From an uncultured Erysipelotrichaceae bacterium (lineage in GTDB: Bacteria; Bacillota_I; Bacilli_A; RFN20; CAG-288), in the NCBI GenBank assembly GCA_902771745.1, contig CACXYG010000007.1:1-19658 (forward strand): a DNA stretch of 19,658 nucleotides. Direction: 5' to 3'. A program made the position numbers and the translations under genes. A model generated the notes under the pieces. It searched no databases, had not been told where the DNA came from, and saw only the letters and a program-made list of their open reading frames with translations. Position 1 is the first letter of the stretch. Each line of letters begins with the position of its first letter. Shown here piece by piece: positions 9,082 through 15,611 of this stretch.

Positions 9082-9098
9082 CCTTATAGACAACTAAG

Positions 9099-9128
9099 CC
9101 CACACCTCCCCCTAAGGGGCGATGTGGG
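9099..9128 (-). other. GC-rich hairpin downstream of rplL
   Basis: CCCACAT pairs with GTGTGGG (one G-T) on the minus strand, enclosing an internal loop and CCCC/GGGG around TTA. It starts 26 bases after the rplL stop and has no T run behind it. It may protect the 3' end of the rplJL message or be a cleavage site; E. coli has an RNase III site in the same gap. Confidence 0.65.
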
Positions 9129-9154
9129 ACTAGGATACGCAAGTGAAATACGGA

Positions 9155-9520
9155 TTACTTGACTTCGACTTCAGCACCGACAGCCTTGAGCTGTTCAGCG
9201 ATGGATTCGCCTTCGGATGGGGAGACCTTTTCCTTGATGGCGACTGGAGCCTGATCAACAAGCTTCTTGGCATCCATTAAGCCTAAGCCAGTGATGGCCT
9301 GGACAGCCTTGATGACCTGGACCTTGGAAGCACCAACACCCTTTAAGGTAACGGTGACTTCGGATGGACCTTCAGCGGCAGCAGCAGCGGCTGGAGCAGC
9401 AACACCAGCGGCGGCCTTGACACCGAATTCATCTTCGATAGCATGGACTAAGTCCATGATTTCGACCATATTCATTTCCTTTAAACCGGCAATGACATCT
9501 TCTTTAACTAATTTAGCCAT
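9155..9520 (-). CDS. rplL: 50S ribosomal protein L7/L12
   Basis: Stalk protein of the large subunit (121 residues, normal length), present in several copies, that recruits and stimulates the translational GTPases. The N-terminal dimerisation helices (VIAGLKEMNMVEIMDLVHAIE) bind L10. An Ala-rich hinge (about residues 36-50) follows, then the globular domain with EVTVTLKGVGASKVQVIKAV and GLGLMDAKKLVD. Start ATG is preceded by GGAGG at nine bases. It lies 56 bases after rplJ and is probably governed with it by the L10 leader. Confidence 0.97.
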   Translation of the reverse strand: MAKLVKEDVIAGLKEMNMVEIMDLVHAIEDEFGVKAAAGVAAPAAAAAAEGPSEVTVTLKGVGASKVQVIKAVQAITGLGLMDAKKLVDQAPVAIKEKVSPSEGESIAEQLKAVGAEVEVK

Positions 9521-9576
9521 TTTAGTTTTCCTCCATTAATGGTTCTATTATTTTCGACTAGACAACGACATGCCGA

Positions 9577-10095
9577 TTATTCGGCGAGAGCACTGGCGCC
9601 TTCTGGATCGTTCTTCTTGCCAACTTCTTTTGCAGTAAGAGCAAACTGAACGAGTGGGGCTTCCAATACAGATAAGAGACGAGCCAAAGCACCATCTCTG
9701 CCACCGACACTAGCTAAGTCATTTAACTGGTCAGCATTGCAGAAGGTACCATCGAGCATACCGCCCTTGACAGTGAAAGTCTTCTTGTGAGCTTTAGCAA
9801 AATCGCCTAAGACTTCCAATCCAGCACCGGCTTCATCAGCGGTAACTAAGGCAGAAGGTCCCTTGAAGAGATCATCTAATTCGGAAAGGCCATCTTCATC
9901 GACAGCTTTCTTCATTAAGGTGTTCTTCTGGACGGAGAGCTTAGCACCGGCTTTCTTTAAGTCGATTCTGAGTTGGTTGACTTCAGCAACAGATAAAGCG
10001 GAATAAGAGACAACAACTGTGGTGTGAGAAGCTTTTAAGATGTCGTTTAATTTAGCAACGACTTCTTTCTTCTCAGCTAAGATCTGCTGATTCAT
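9577..10095 (-). CDS. rplJ: 50S ribosomal protein L10
   Basis: Base of the ribosomal stalk (172 residues): binds 23S rRNA next to L11 and anchors L7/L12 dimers. The N-terminal globular domain shows VVVSYSALSVAEVNQLR and LSVQKNTLMKKAV. The C-terminal helix that carries L12 is the LLSVLEAPLVQFALTAKEV region. Start ATG follows AGGAGGTG with good spacing. The 187-base gap upstream holds an L10-type leader, so the L10-L12 complex probably represses its own synthesis. Confidence 0.97.
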   Translation of the reverse strand: MNQQILAEKKEVVAKLNDILKASHTTVVVSYSALSVAEVNQLRIDLKKAGAKLSVQKNTLMKKAVDEDGLSELDDLFKGPSALVTADEAGAGLEVLGDFAKAHKKTFTVKGGMLDGTFCNADQLNDLASVGGRDGALARLLSVLEAPLVQFALTAKEVGKKNDPEGASALAE

Positions 10096-10129
10096 CTTTT
10101 CACCTCCTCTTTTTAGGTTTGGTGTATTT

Positions 10130-10232
10130 AAACAATATACTTTGTTGACTTTTGTAAGTTAGTTACTCAATCCTCGGTAACATGATTAAGCCGTTTATCT
10201 ATCGGCAGTTACTGTCTTAGGTATATTGAGAC
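10130..10232 (-). promoter_or_regulatory. L10 ribosomal protein leader (autoregulatory RNA)
   Basis: On the minus strand CCTAAGACAGTAACTGCCG is followed by a short loop, CGGCTTAATCATGTTACCGAGGA. GCCG/CGGC and GTAAC/GTTAC form two stacked stems separated by the conserved AAGACAG...CTTAAT...CCGAGG elements of the Firmicutes L10 leader, which mimics the 23S rRNA site of L10. CAATATAC at 10221-10228 can pair with GTATATTG at 10133-10140, closing the domain just ahead of the rplJ ribosome binding site. No terminator is seen, so control of translation start is more likely than attenuation. Confidence 0.85.
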
Positions 10233-10282
10233 ACCCGAATCATGGGATACAACGACACGACTGATATATTAAATAGTAGGAA

Positions 10283-10960
10283 TTAGAGATTGACCTTGAT
10301 GGCTGGGCCATAGGTAGAAGAGATAGTAGCGGAGAGAATGTAGGTACCCTTGACGGCAGCTGGCTTGATCTTGTTGATGGTTTCAACAACAGCCTTTAAG
10401 TTTTCAGCAAGCTTAACAGCATCGAAGCTGGCCTTACCGAAGTTGACGGCTAAGTTGCCATCCTTATCGTTACGATAGGAGATCTTACCATTCTTGATTT
10501 CCTTGACAGCGTTGGCGATATCTGGAGTGACAGTACCAGTCTTTGGGTTTGGCATTAAGCCCTTAGGACCTAAGACACGACCCATACGGCCTAAAAGACC
10601 CATCATGTTTGGAGTGGCGACGATGACATCGAAGTCAAACCAGTTTTCCTTCTGGATCTTATCGAGCATATCCTGCTGACCGACGAAATCGGCACCAGCA
10701 GCAGTAGCTTCACTGACCTTATCAGTGATGGCTAAGACTCTGACAGTCTTACCGTTACCATGTGGAAGAGTCATGGCGCCTCTTAACTGCTGATCAGCCT
10801 GCTTTGGATCGATGTTGAGGTTGAAGTTGACGTCGATGGATTCGTCGAACTTAGCAGTAGCAGTCTTCTTGACTAATTCGCAAGCTTCTTCAATAGAATA
10901 CTTCTTGCCCTTTTCGATGAGAGCTAAAGAAGCAGCATATTTCTTAGATAATTTTTTCAT
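10283..10960 (-). CDS. rplA: 50S ribosomal protein L1
   Basis: L1 (225 residues) forms the mobile stalk at the E site and binds 23S rRNA. In many bacteria it also represses its own mRNA. Family marks are FDESIDVNFNLNIDPKQADQ and RGAMTLPHGNGKTVRV in domain I, then MGLLGRMGRVLGPKGLMPNP in domain II, and a C-terminal GTYILSATISSTYGPAIKVN. The start is the ATG at 10960 with AGGAGG 10 bases upstream. An in-frame TTG at 10966 would sit only four bases from that site and is less likely. It follows rplK by 21 bases. Confidence 0.97.
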   Translation of the reverse strand: MKKLSKKYAASLALIEKGKKYSIEEACELVKKTATAKFDESIDVNFNLNIDPKQADQQLRGAMTLPHGNGKTVRVLAITDKVSEATAAGADFVGQQDMLDKIQKENWFDFDVIVATPNMMGLLGRMGRVLGPKGLMPNPKTGTVTPDIANAVKEIKNGKISYRNDKDGNLAVNFGKASFDAVKLAENLKAVVETINKIKPAAVKGTYILSATISSTYGPAIKVNL

Positions 10961-10981
10961 GATCAATGTTCCTCCTTTAGA

Positions 10982-11419
10982 TTAGTCATCAATGACAATG
11001 CCCATAGATTTGGCAGAGCCTTCGACGCATCTTTCAGCAGCTTCAATAGAGTCGACGTTAAGATCTGGCATCTTGTATTCAGCGATCTTCTTAACTTCAG
11101 CTCTGCTGACGTGGCCGACGATATCCTTGTTGGAACCGCCGTGATCTGGACCCTTACGACCCTTTTCAACACCAGCAGCCTTTAATAAAAGGTAGGTGGT
11201 TGGAGTAGTCTTGAAGCTCATATCGAATGTACGATCTTCATAGATCGTGAGAATGCATGGGACGACTTCGCCTCTGCGATCGCCAGTCTTAGCATTGAAT
11301 TCCTGGCAGAACTTACCACCGATACCGTAAGGACCAAGCTTCTGACCCAACTTAGCTGGGTTAGCTCCGCCGCCTTCAGCACGAATGATCATCGTTCTGG
11401 TGACTTTTTTTGCAGCCAT
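10982..11419 (-). CDS. rplK: 50S ribosomal protein L11
   Basis: L11 (145 residues) binds the GTPase-associated centre of 23S rRNA with L10 and is needed for RelA-type stringent signalling in bacteria that have it. The C-terminal RNA-binding domain is clear: IAEYKMPDLN, SIEAAERCVEGSAKSMGIVI. The N-terminal domain is divergent. Where most L11 have NPAPPVGPALGQ, this one has NPAKLGQKLGPYGIGG, losing the Pro-Pro pair that contacts thiostrepton. The EVVPCILTIYEDRTF and KTTPTTYLLLKAAG segments remind me of mollicute L11. It is first gene of the operon: ATG after TAGGAGGATAATAAA, about 100 bases from the predicted transcription start. The usual upstream secE and nusG are not here. Confidence 0.96.
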   Translation of the reverse strand: MAAKKVTRTMIIRAEGGGANPAKLGQKLGPYGIGGKFCQEFNAKTGDRRGEVVPCILTIYEDRTFDMSFKTTPTTYLLLKAAGVEKGRKGPDHGGSNKDIVGHVSRAEVKKIAEYKMPDLNVDSIEAAERCVEGSAKSMGIVIDD

Positions 11420-11429
11420 TTTATTATCC

Positions 11430-11500
11430 TCCTATGACGTGCATGTGGTACTAACAGTTAGTCACTGACTTCCCACTATCAGACATACAAAGCGCCCAAA
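11430..11500 (-). promoter_or_regulatory. Candidate L1-type leader upstream of rplK
   Basis: The 5' UTR contains GTGGGA...TACCAC with an inner CAGT/ACTG stem, ending shortly before the rplK ribosome binding site. L1 operators in several phyla sit at this place and have a GTGG/CCAC closing stem with a GGGA strand facing a GATG-like strand. Here the second strand reads TTAGTA, an imperfect match. A second small hairpin, GCCC/GGGC with a T6 loop, lies at 11491-11504. Role is inferred. Confidence 0.4.
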
Positions 11501-11528
11501 AAAGGGCATAGTACGCCTAACCTTACAA

Positions 11529-11557
11529 ATTATACTAGCAACCCCCTCAACTTGCAA
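11529..11557 (-). promoter_or_regulatory. Sigma-A type promoter of the rplKAJL-rpoBC operon
   Basis: On the minus strand TTGCAA (11552-11557), a 17-base spacer and a perfect TATAAT (11529-11534). Predicted start near 11522, giving a leader of about 100 bases before rplK. Confidence 0.88.
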
Positions 11558-11576
11558 CATATTTTTTAACTTTTTA

Positions 11577-11605
11577 TTGTGTCTTAGAAGGAAATGTGGT
11601 ATTTT
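11577..11605 (+). promoter_or_regulatory. Candidate promoter for rplS
   Basis: TTGTGT, 17 bases, TATTTT with an extended TGG just before the -10. It would start transcription near 11612, just upstream of the folded leader. An alternative -10 (TATATT at 11618) lacks a -35. Moderate match only. Confidence 0.45.
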
Positions 11606-11631
11606 ATTCCTTGCCTTTATATTTAGGCTCA

Positions 11632-11671
11632 CTGATGCACCGCTGGAGTGTCACTTGACCATGTGCAACAG
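11632..11671 (+). promoter_or_regulatory. Probable L19 leader RNA
   Basis: CTGATGCAC pairs with GTGCAACAG (8 pairs around one A-A mismatch) enclosing CGCTGGAGTGTCACTTGACCAT, in which TGG and CCA can pair. It ends about 20 bases before the rplS ribosome binding site AAGGAG. Low-GC Gram-positive bacteria carry a short L19 leader at this position. My recall of its consensus is not exact, so the family assignment is tentative. Confidence 0.55.
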
Positions 11672-11705
11672 GAAATCACAATTAATTCCAAAGGAGAAAT
11701 AACTA

Positions 11706-12071
11706 ATGAACAAACAGTTAGTTCAGCAGATTACTGCTACCCAGATCAGACACGATCTTCCTGAGTTCGAAGTTGGTGATACTGTCAAAGTCATGGTCAC
11801 CATCCGTGAAAACGGTAAGGAAAGACAGCAGGCCTTCGAAGGTGTCGTCATTTCTATGCGCGGCGCTGGTGCTTCCAAGACCTTCATCGTCCGTAAGGAT
11901 TCCGCTGGTGTCGGCGTTGAAAGAAACTTCTTAATCAACTCCCCATCCATCGCTTCCCTCAAGGTCATCAAGCATGGTAAGGTCAGAAGACATAAGCTCT
12001 ACTACCTCAGACAGCGTTCTGGTAAGTCCGCTAGATTAAAAGAAGTCATCCATAAGGAAACCAAGGAATAA
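11706..12071 (+). CDS. rplS: 50S ribosomal protein L19
   Basis: L19 (121 residues, normal length) sits at the 30S-50S interface near bridge B8. Visible family features are PEFEVGDTVKVMVTIREN, the QAFEGVVISMRGAG segment, the TFIVRKDSAGVGVER strand and the basic C-terminal KVRRHKLYYLRQRSGKSAR. Start ATG has AAGGAG nine bases upstream. In most Bacillota rplS is the last gene after trmD. Here it is a separate unit before rpsP, with its own leader and terminator, which points to local rearrangement. Confidence 0.97.
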   Translation: MNKQLVQQITATQIRHDLPEFEVGDTVKVMVTIRENGKERQQAFEGVVISMRGAGASKTFIVRKDSAGVGVERNFLINSPSIASLKVIKHGKVRRHKLYYLRQRSGKSARLKEVIHKETKE

Positions 12072-12128
12072 CTTACCTACTAAACAAGTCGTATCTCTAA
12101 ACCCTAATCTTATTAATTTAAAAGTGAC

Positions 12129-12153
12129 AGCCGGCCAGTTTGGCCGGTTTTTT
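12129..12153 (+). terminator. Rho-independent terminator after rplS
   Basis: CCGGCCA / TGGCCGG with a three-base loop followed by six T, 57 bases beyond the rplS stop. It isolates rplS from the rpsP operon. Confidence 0.95.
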
Positions 12154-12204
12154 CTTTCCTGTTTATCCAAAGAAAAATATTTTAAGCCTGTCAATATAAA
12201 ATAC

Positions 12205-12233
12205 TTGACACCATTATCCAATAGGCTTATACT
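12205..12233 (+). promoter_or_regulatory. Strong sigma-A type promoter of rpsP-khpA-rimM-trmD
   Basis: Perfect TTGACA (12205-12210), 17-base spacer, TATACT (12228-12233). Predicted start near 12240, leaving a short leader of about 40 bases with the CGGAGG ribosome binding site. Confidence 0.92.
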
Positions 12234-12277
12234 TTATCAGGTTTACAAAATCATAATTATCGGAGGATATATTATTT

Positions 12278-12565
12278 ATGGTTAAAATTAGATTAGCTCG
12301 TAAGGGTAGAACTCATTGCGCTCAGTACAGAATCGTCGTCAGCGATTCCAGAAGAATCCCAAATTCTGCTGCTTTAGTTCAGTTAGGTTCCTGGGATCCA
12401 AATTCCAACACCTGCACTCTCAATGAAGAAGAAGCCTTAAAGTGGTTACTTCAGGGTGCTATCCCATCTGATTCCGTCAAGACCCTTCTTTCCAAGCAGG
12501 GCATCTACAAGAAGTTCTTAGATGCTAAGTTAGCTGCTAAGAAGGCCAACAAAGAGGCTAAGTAA
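12278..12565 (+). CDS. rpsP: 30S ribosomal protein S16
   Basis: S16 (95 residues) stabilises the 5' domain of 16S rRNA and acts early in small-subunit assembly. The N terminus MVKIRLARKGR, the YRIVVSDSR strand and the LGSWDPN turn are diagnostic; a Lys/Ala-rich tail ends the protein. The start ATG has CGGAGG upstream with an 11-base spacing. It is first gene of the operon and is followed by khpA after two bases, suggesting translational coupling. Confidence 0.97.
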   Translation: MVKIRLARKGRTHCAQYRIVVSDSRRIPNSAALVQLGSWDPNSNTCTLNEEEALKWLLQGAIPSDSVKTLLSKQGIYKKFLDAKLAAKKANKEAK

Positions 12566-12567
12566 CT

Positions 12568-12861
12568 ATGGAAAGCGAAACTAACCTCGATCTCACTGGG
12601 GATATCCGCTCTCTCATCGAACCGTTGGTTAGCAAGCCTGAGGCTGTCCTCATCAGACGTATGGACAAGCCCGAGCACCTTGGCAGAAAGGAACAAAATT
12701 ATTTGATCCTTTGCGAAAAGGATGACCTCGGAAAGTTGATTGGCCGTCATGGCGTCATCTCCGACTCCTTACGCACCATTCTCAATGTCTCTGTCAAGAA
12801 CATGAGAAAGAAAGTACATCTCCGTTTTGAATCCTTCGAAGAATTCAACGGCAACAAGTAA
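12568..12861 (+). CDS. khpA: KH-domain RNA-binding protein KhpA (YlqC)
   Basis: A single KH domain protein that in Gram-positive bacteria pairs with KhpB (EloR/Jag) and affects small RNA binding and cell elongation. The GxxG loop is IGRHG at residues 58-62, preceded by YLILCEKDDLGKL and followed by the helix ISDSLRTILN. At 97 residues it is about 15-20 longer than common homologues, mostly from an acidic N terminus and an insertion near residues 30-45 (RRMDKPEHLGRKEQ). AGAGG lies 10 bases before the ATG, inside the end of rpsP. Position between rpsP and rimM is the usual one. Confidence 0.9.
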   Translation: MESETNLDLTGDIRSLIEPLVSKPEAVLIRRMDKPEHLGRKEQNYLILCEKDDLGKLIGRHGVISDSLRTILNVSVKNMRKKVHLRFESFEEFNGNK

Positions 12862-12869
12862 AATTCAAA

Positions 12870-12904
12870 AGTGGGGAGTTATCAATTAACTCCCCTCTTT
12901 CTTT
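12870..12904 (+). terminator. Terminator-like hairpin between khpA and rimM
   Basis: GGGGAGTTA pairs exactly with TAACTCCCC around TCAAT, followed by TCTTTCTTT. It begins 12 bases after the khpA stop. The tail is T-rich but interrupted by C, so it may only reduce readthrough into rimM-trmD. Confidence 0.7.
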
Positions 12905-12932
12905 GTTAAAAGTAGAAAGGTTTATAAAAAAC

Positions 12933-13430
12933 ATGGCAAAAAAGCAAATTGGTAAAATCGTCAATTTCTTCGGCTTGAAGGGTCAACTGAAGGTCTCTGT
13001 CACCTCTTCAAGTGCAAGTGAAAGATTCAAACCAGGCAAAAAGATTCTCATCGCTGATGCTACCGGTCAGGAAAAAGAATACAAGATCACTTCTTTAATG
13101 ATCAAGAATGACCGTATTCTTGCTATCGGTATTGAAGGCTATGATGATATCAACCAGATTCAGGGTTTCATCGGTAAGGAAATCTATCAGAATGTCCGTG
13201 CTCCTAAAGGTGCCTTCTTCTATGATGATCTTATCGGTATGAATGTCATCGACGTTGATGGCAACGATCTTGGTGTGGTCGACCACATCGAAAAGATGCC
13301 TGCTTGTGAATATCTTGTTATCGGTAAGACGTTATACATCCCATTCTTACAGGAAAAGTTTATTGCCTCTGTCGATAAGAAGACCAAGAAAATCACGCTT
13401 ACTCAACTCGGTACCGAAGCAACAAAATAA
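12933..13430 (+). CDS. rimM: Ribosome maturation factor RimM
   Basis: RimM (165 residues) binds S19 in the 30S head and helps its late maturation. The N-terminal beta-barrel has GKIVNFFGLKGQLKV. The PRC-barrel domain starts near AFFYDDLIGMNVIDVDG and ends with YIPFLQEKFIASVD. I chose ATG 12933, which matches the family start; an upstream in-frame TTG at 12903 would add 10 residues and overlap the hairpin tail. AGAAAGG lies about 12 bases upstream, a weak site. Its stop overlaps the trmD start as TAATG, a strong sign of coupled translation. Confidence 0.93.
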   Translation: MAKKQIGKIVNFFGLKGQLKVSVTSSSASERFKPGKKILIADATGQEKEYKITSLMIKNDRILAIGIEGYDDINQIQGFIGKEIYQNVRAPKGAFFYDDLIGMNVIDVDGNDLGVVDHIEKMPACEYLVIGKTLYIPFLQEKFIASVDKKTKKITLTQLGTEATK

Positions 13431-14212
13431 TGAAAATCAAAATCATGACACTCTTTCCAAACTTCTATGCGGAGTTTATCAAGAGTTCTATTATCGGAAG
13501 AGCCATCTCTAAAGGACTTGTCGAAATTGAATTGATCAATATTCGCGACTATTCCTTAGACAAGAATCACCGTGTGGATGATCATCCTATCGGTGGTGGT
13601 GCCGGTCTTATCATGCGTATGGAACCACTGATGGATTGCTTAAAAGCAAACACCAGTGAAAAGACGCATAAGATCTATATGGGACCAAAAGGTCACACCT
13701 ATTGTCAGCAAGATGCCATCAGGCTTAGCAAGATGGATGAAATTTGTCTGATCTGTGGTCATTACGAAGGGGTTGACGCCCGCTTTAGTGATTACATGGA
13801 TGAAGAGATTTCCATCGGCGATTTCATTCTCACCGGCGGTGAGATTCCCGCTATGGCAATCACCGATTCTATTGTCAGACTTCTCAAGGGAGCTATTGCG
13901 GATGATTCCACCATGGAAGAATCCTTCAACAACACCATCTTGGAATACCCTCAGTATACTTATCCTAGAGAATACGATGGCAAAAGAGTTCCGGATATCC
14001 TCTTTAGCGGAAATCACGAGGTCATTAAGACTTATCGAAGAAGAGAAGCTATCCGTGAAACCTATGAAAAAAGACCTGATCTTTTTCATAAGATGACCTA
14101 TAGCAAGAATGATGCCAAACTTATCAAACAGGTCATCAGTCATGATACGACATTGACACAAAAAGAATTAGACGCGATTGAAAAAGGCAAGAAATTTGTC
14201 TCCAACAAATAA
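13430..14212 (+). CDS. trmD: tRNA (guanine-37-N1)-methyltransferase TrmD
   Basis: TrmD (260 residues) transfers methyl from S-adenosylmethionine to N1 of G37, next to the anticodon in tRNAs reading CUN, CCN and CGG, preventing +1 frameshifts. The SPOUT knot is seen in MGPKGHTYCQ (usually SPQG), CGHYEGVDARF, ISIGDFILTGGEIPAM and DSIVRLLKG, with Arg150 conserved. The C-terminal domain shows LEYPQY, VPDILFSGNH and RRPDL-like KRPDLF. Unusual points: the catalytic Asp (E. coli D169) aligns with Glu164 (EESF for EDSF), GVDER is GVDAR, and YTRP is YTYP. Start ATG shares its A with the rimM stop. The last gene of the operon, it is followed by a bidirectional terminator. Confidence 0.95.
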   Translation: MKIKIMTLFPNFYAEFIKSSIIGRAISKGLVEIELINIRDYSLDKNHRVDDHPIGGGAGLIMRMEPLMDCLKANTSEKTHKIYMGPKGHTYCQQDAIRLSKMDEICLICGHYEGVDARFSDYMDEEISIGDFILTGGEIPAMAITDSIVRLLKGAIADDSTMEESFNNTILEYPQYTYPREYDGKRVPDILFSGNHEVIKTYRRREAIRETYEKRPDLFHKMTYSKNDAKLIKQVISHDTTLTQKELDAIEKGKKFVSNK

Positions 14213-14219
14213 GATGATA

Positions 14220-14262
14220 AAACCCCTCTGTGACCATTTAGGTCAACCAGAGGGGCTTTTCT
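14220..14262. terminator. Bidirectional terminator between trmD and the convergent permease-like gene
   Basis: CCCCTCTG pairs with CAGAGGGG, then TGACC with GGTCA past an AC bulge, around ATTTA. A T run follows on both strands (CTTTTCTT on plus, GTTTTATC on minus). It ends trmD and the minus-strand gene whose stop is at 14264-14266. Confidence 0.9.
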
Positions 14263-14263
14263 T

Positions 14264-15394
14264 CTATCTTTGAATCTTCTTATGCCTGCTATAGTAAATG
14301 GCACGAATACAAAGCGAAATCAGATAAATAAAGACTAGATAGAGAATACCAAATAACATCGGTTGTAATATGGACAACCACGGCACTTGGATATGATAAA
14401 TGATAGGAACAATAATCGCTATGACAATATGTGGGATAAACCAAGGCAGTTCTTCTATATCATTTGCAAGATTCGCGATTTCAGCAGAATTTTTATCGTA
14501 ATAAAGGATAAAGATAAAAGCAAGGGCAAAGAATGTCGTAACCAATAAGCCAATCACACTCAGGGTAAAATATAGATGGCTGATGGTTGATTCATAATTT
14601 AAATCGTTATGTGGATAATAGATACTATCTACTGTGTGACGAAGCAAATAATCATCTTTCATTTCCAAGCGTAAGTCTTCTTTGTTCTCAGGCATCTTGT
14701 AAACAACAGAAATAGGATAACTGGTTGCATATGAATAGCAAAACGTTTCGTTGAAAATGTTGTTATTGTACATGCCTACTGGAGAGTGATAGTATGTTTC
14801 ACCCGTATAGCCTGAAATGGAACAATACTGAGGGAATTTTCCCTCTACTCGATACACGCCAACAACAGTGACATCTCGAAAATATAGTTTATAATCTAAA
14901 TGTTCTAATGATAATCTGGCTAATTGTATTTTTTTACCAACCACGTCTTCAATGCAATGAATATCATAGTCAAGAAACGCACCACCATAAATCATTTCTT
15001 CACATAAATCACATCCAATAGCAATCTGCAAGTCACCGTTTGGTTTCATTCCTTTGATAAATGTTGTGTCACTTGGTAAATCCTTGCAATGAGTTGGGAA
15101 CCTTACGTCGGCTTTAAAAGGATCATATGAGTCGTCATAATGACACTTCAACTGAAATTGTTGATAAAAGAAATATCTCTTATCCGCAATGTCCAAATAC
15201 TCAGCGCTTTGATCATGCCAGTTAACAGGGTATCCATATGAATTGATATACTCGTAATCCTGGTCATAGATATAATCAACTTTTGCCTCAGCTACTTCTG
15301 ATTTGATGTGAGTCAAGTCATAAATATTGGTAATAAGAATCATGGATAAGCATGTCATTACCAGTGTCAAAATTCGAAAAATAATCCGTTTCAT
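14264..15394 (-). CDS. Uncharacterised membrane protein with FtsX/MacB-like permease topology
   Basis: 376 residues. An N-terminal transmembrane helix (about 5-24) is followed by an extracytoplasmic domain (about 25-272) and three helices (about 275-298, 318-338, 343-367), the layout of FtsX/MacB-type ABC permeases. Inside the domain, DVVGKKIQL and then DVTVVGVYRVEGK resemble the MacB periplasmic core pattern (GKKI ... VVGV). Several Cys occur in the domain (84, 103, 128, 131, 147), so disulphides are possible. No ATPase partner is encoded nearby. The start ATG follows AGAGG placed in the last codons of the small gene upstream; the gap is three bases. It stops with TAG. Codon and base use are more AT-rich than in neighbouring core genes. 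The family assignment is inference from topology and short motifs. Confidence 0.5.
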   Translation of the reverse strand: MKRIIFRILTLVMTCLSMILITNIYDLTHIKSEVAEAKVDYIYDQDYEYINSYGYPVNWHDQSAEYLDIADKRYFFYQQFQLKCHYDDSYDPFKADVRFPTHCKDLPSDTTFIKGMKPNGDLQIAIGCDLCEEMIYGGAFLDYDIHCIEDVVGKKIQLARLSLEHLDYKLYFRDVTVVGVYRVEGKFPQYCSISGYTGETYYHSPVGMYNNNIFNETFCYSYATSYPISVVYKMPENKEDLRLEMKDDYLLRHTVDSIYYPHNDLNYESTISHLYFTLSVIGLLVTTFFALAFIFILYYDKNSAEIANLANDIEELPWFIPHIVIAIIVPIIYHIQVPWLSILQPMLFGILYLVFIYLISLCIRAIYYSRHKKIQR

Positions 15395-15397
15395 TTT

Positions 15398-15589
15398 TTA
15401 TACCTCTTGGGGGTAACGATAAACATTTTTTGAAAGTATATCATCTTCAAATAAGCAATCCTGATTGTGAATGGGAATATTATTAGTCTCATTCAAATTT
15501 TTTACAGAAGGTTGACTAAAATCAAGAGAAGGAGTCAGATAGCAAGCCTGAAACAATACACATGTTGCAAATAAAAGCAATTTTCTCAT
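15398..15589 (-). CDS. Small exported protein, possible lipoprotein
   Basis: 63 residues. The N terminus MRKLLLFATCVLFQAC has a positive start, a hydrophobic core and Cys16, which could be lipidated; FQAC is an imperfect lipobox because position -2 is Gln. The mature part is about 47 mostly polar residues with one more Cys and no known motif. ATG 15589 has GAGG eight bases upstream; an in-frame GTG 18 bases earlier is less likely. The downstream gene begins three bases after its stop with its ribosome binding site inside this gene, so the two are cotranslated. A partner or maturation role for the permease-like protein is a guess. Homologues are unknown to me. Confidence 0.55.
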   Translation of the reverse strand: MRKLLLFATCVLFQACYLTPSLDFSQPSVKNLNETNNIPIHNQDCLFEDDILSKNVYRYPQEV

Positions 15590-15611
15590 AATGCTATCCT
15601 CAATCACTTAA

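Noticed and set aside
11655..11685. Promoter using TTGACC at 11655
   Set aside because: The matching -10 is poor (ACAATT), and the hexamer is part of the folded L19 leader.
12903..12928. Promoter for rimM (TTGTTA ... TATAAA)
   Set aside because: Spacing is only 14 bases and the start would fall on the rimM ATG.
13640..14161. 173-codon open frame antisense to trmD
   Set aside because: It is fully inside trmD, with no ribosome binding site and no recognisable product.
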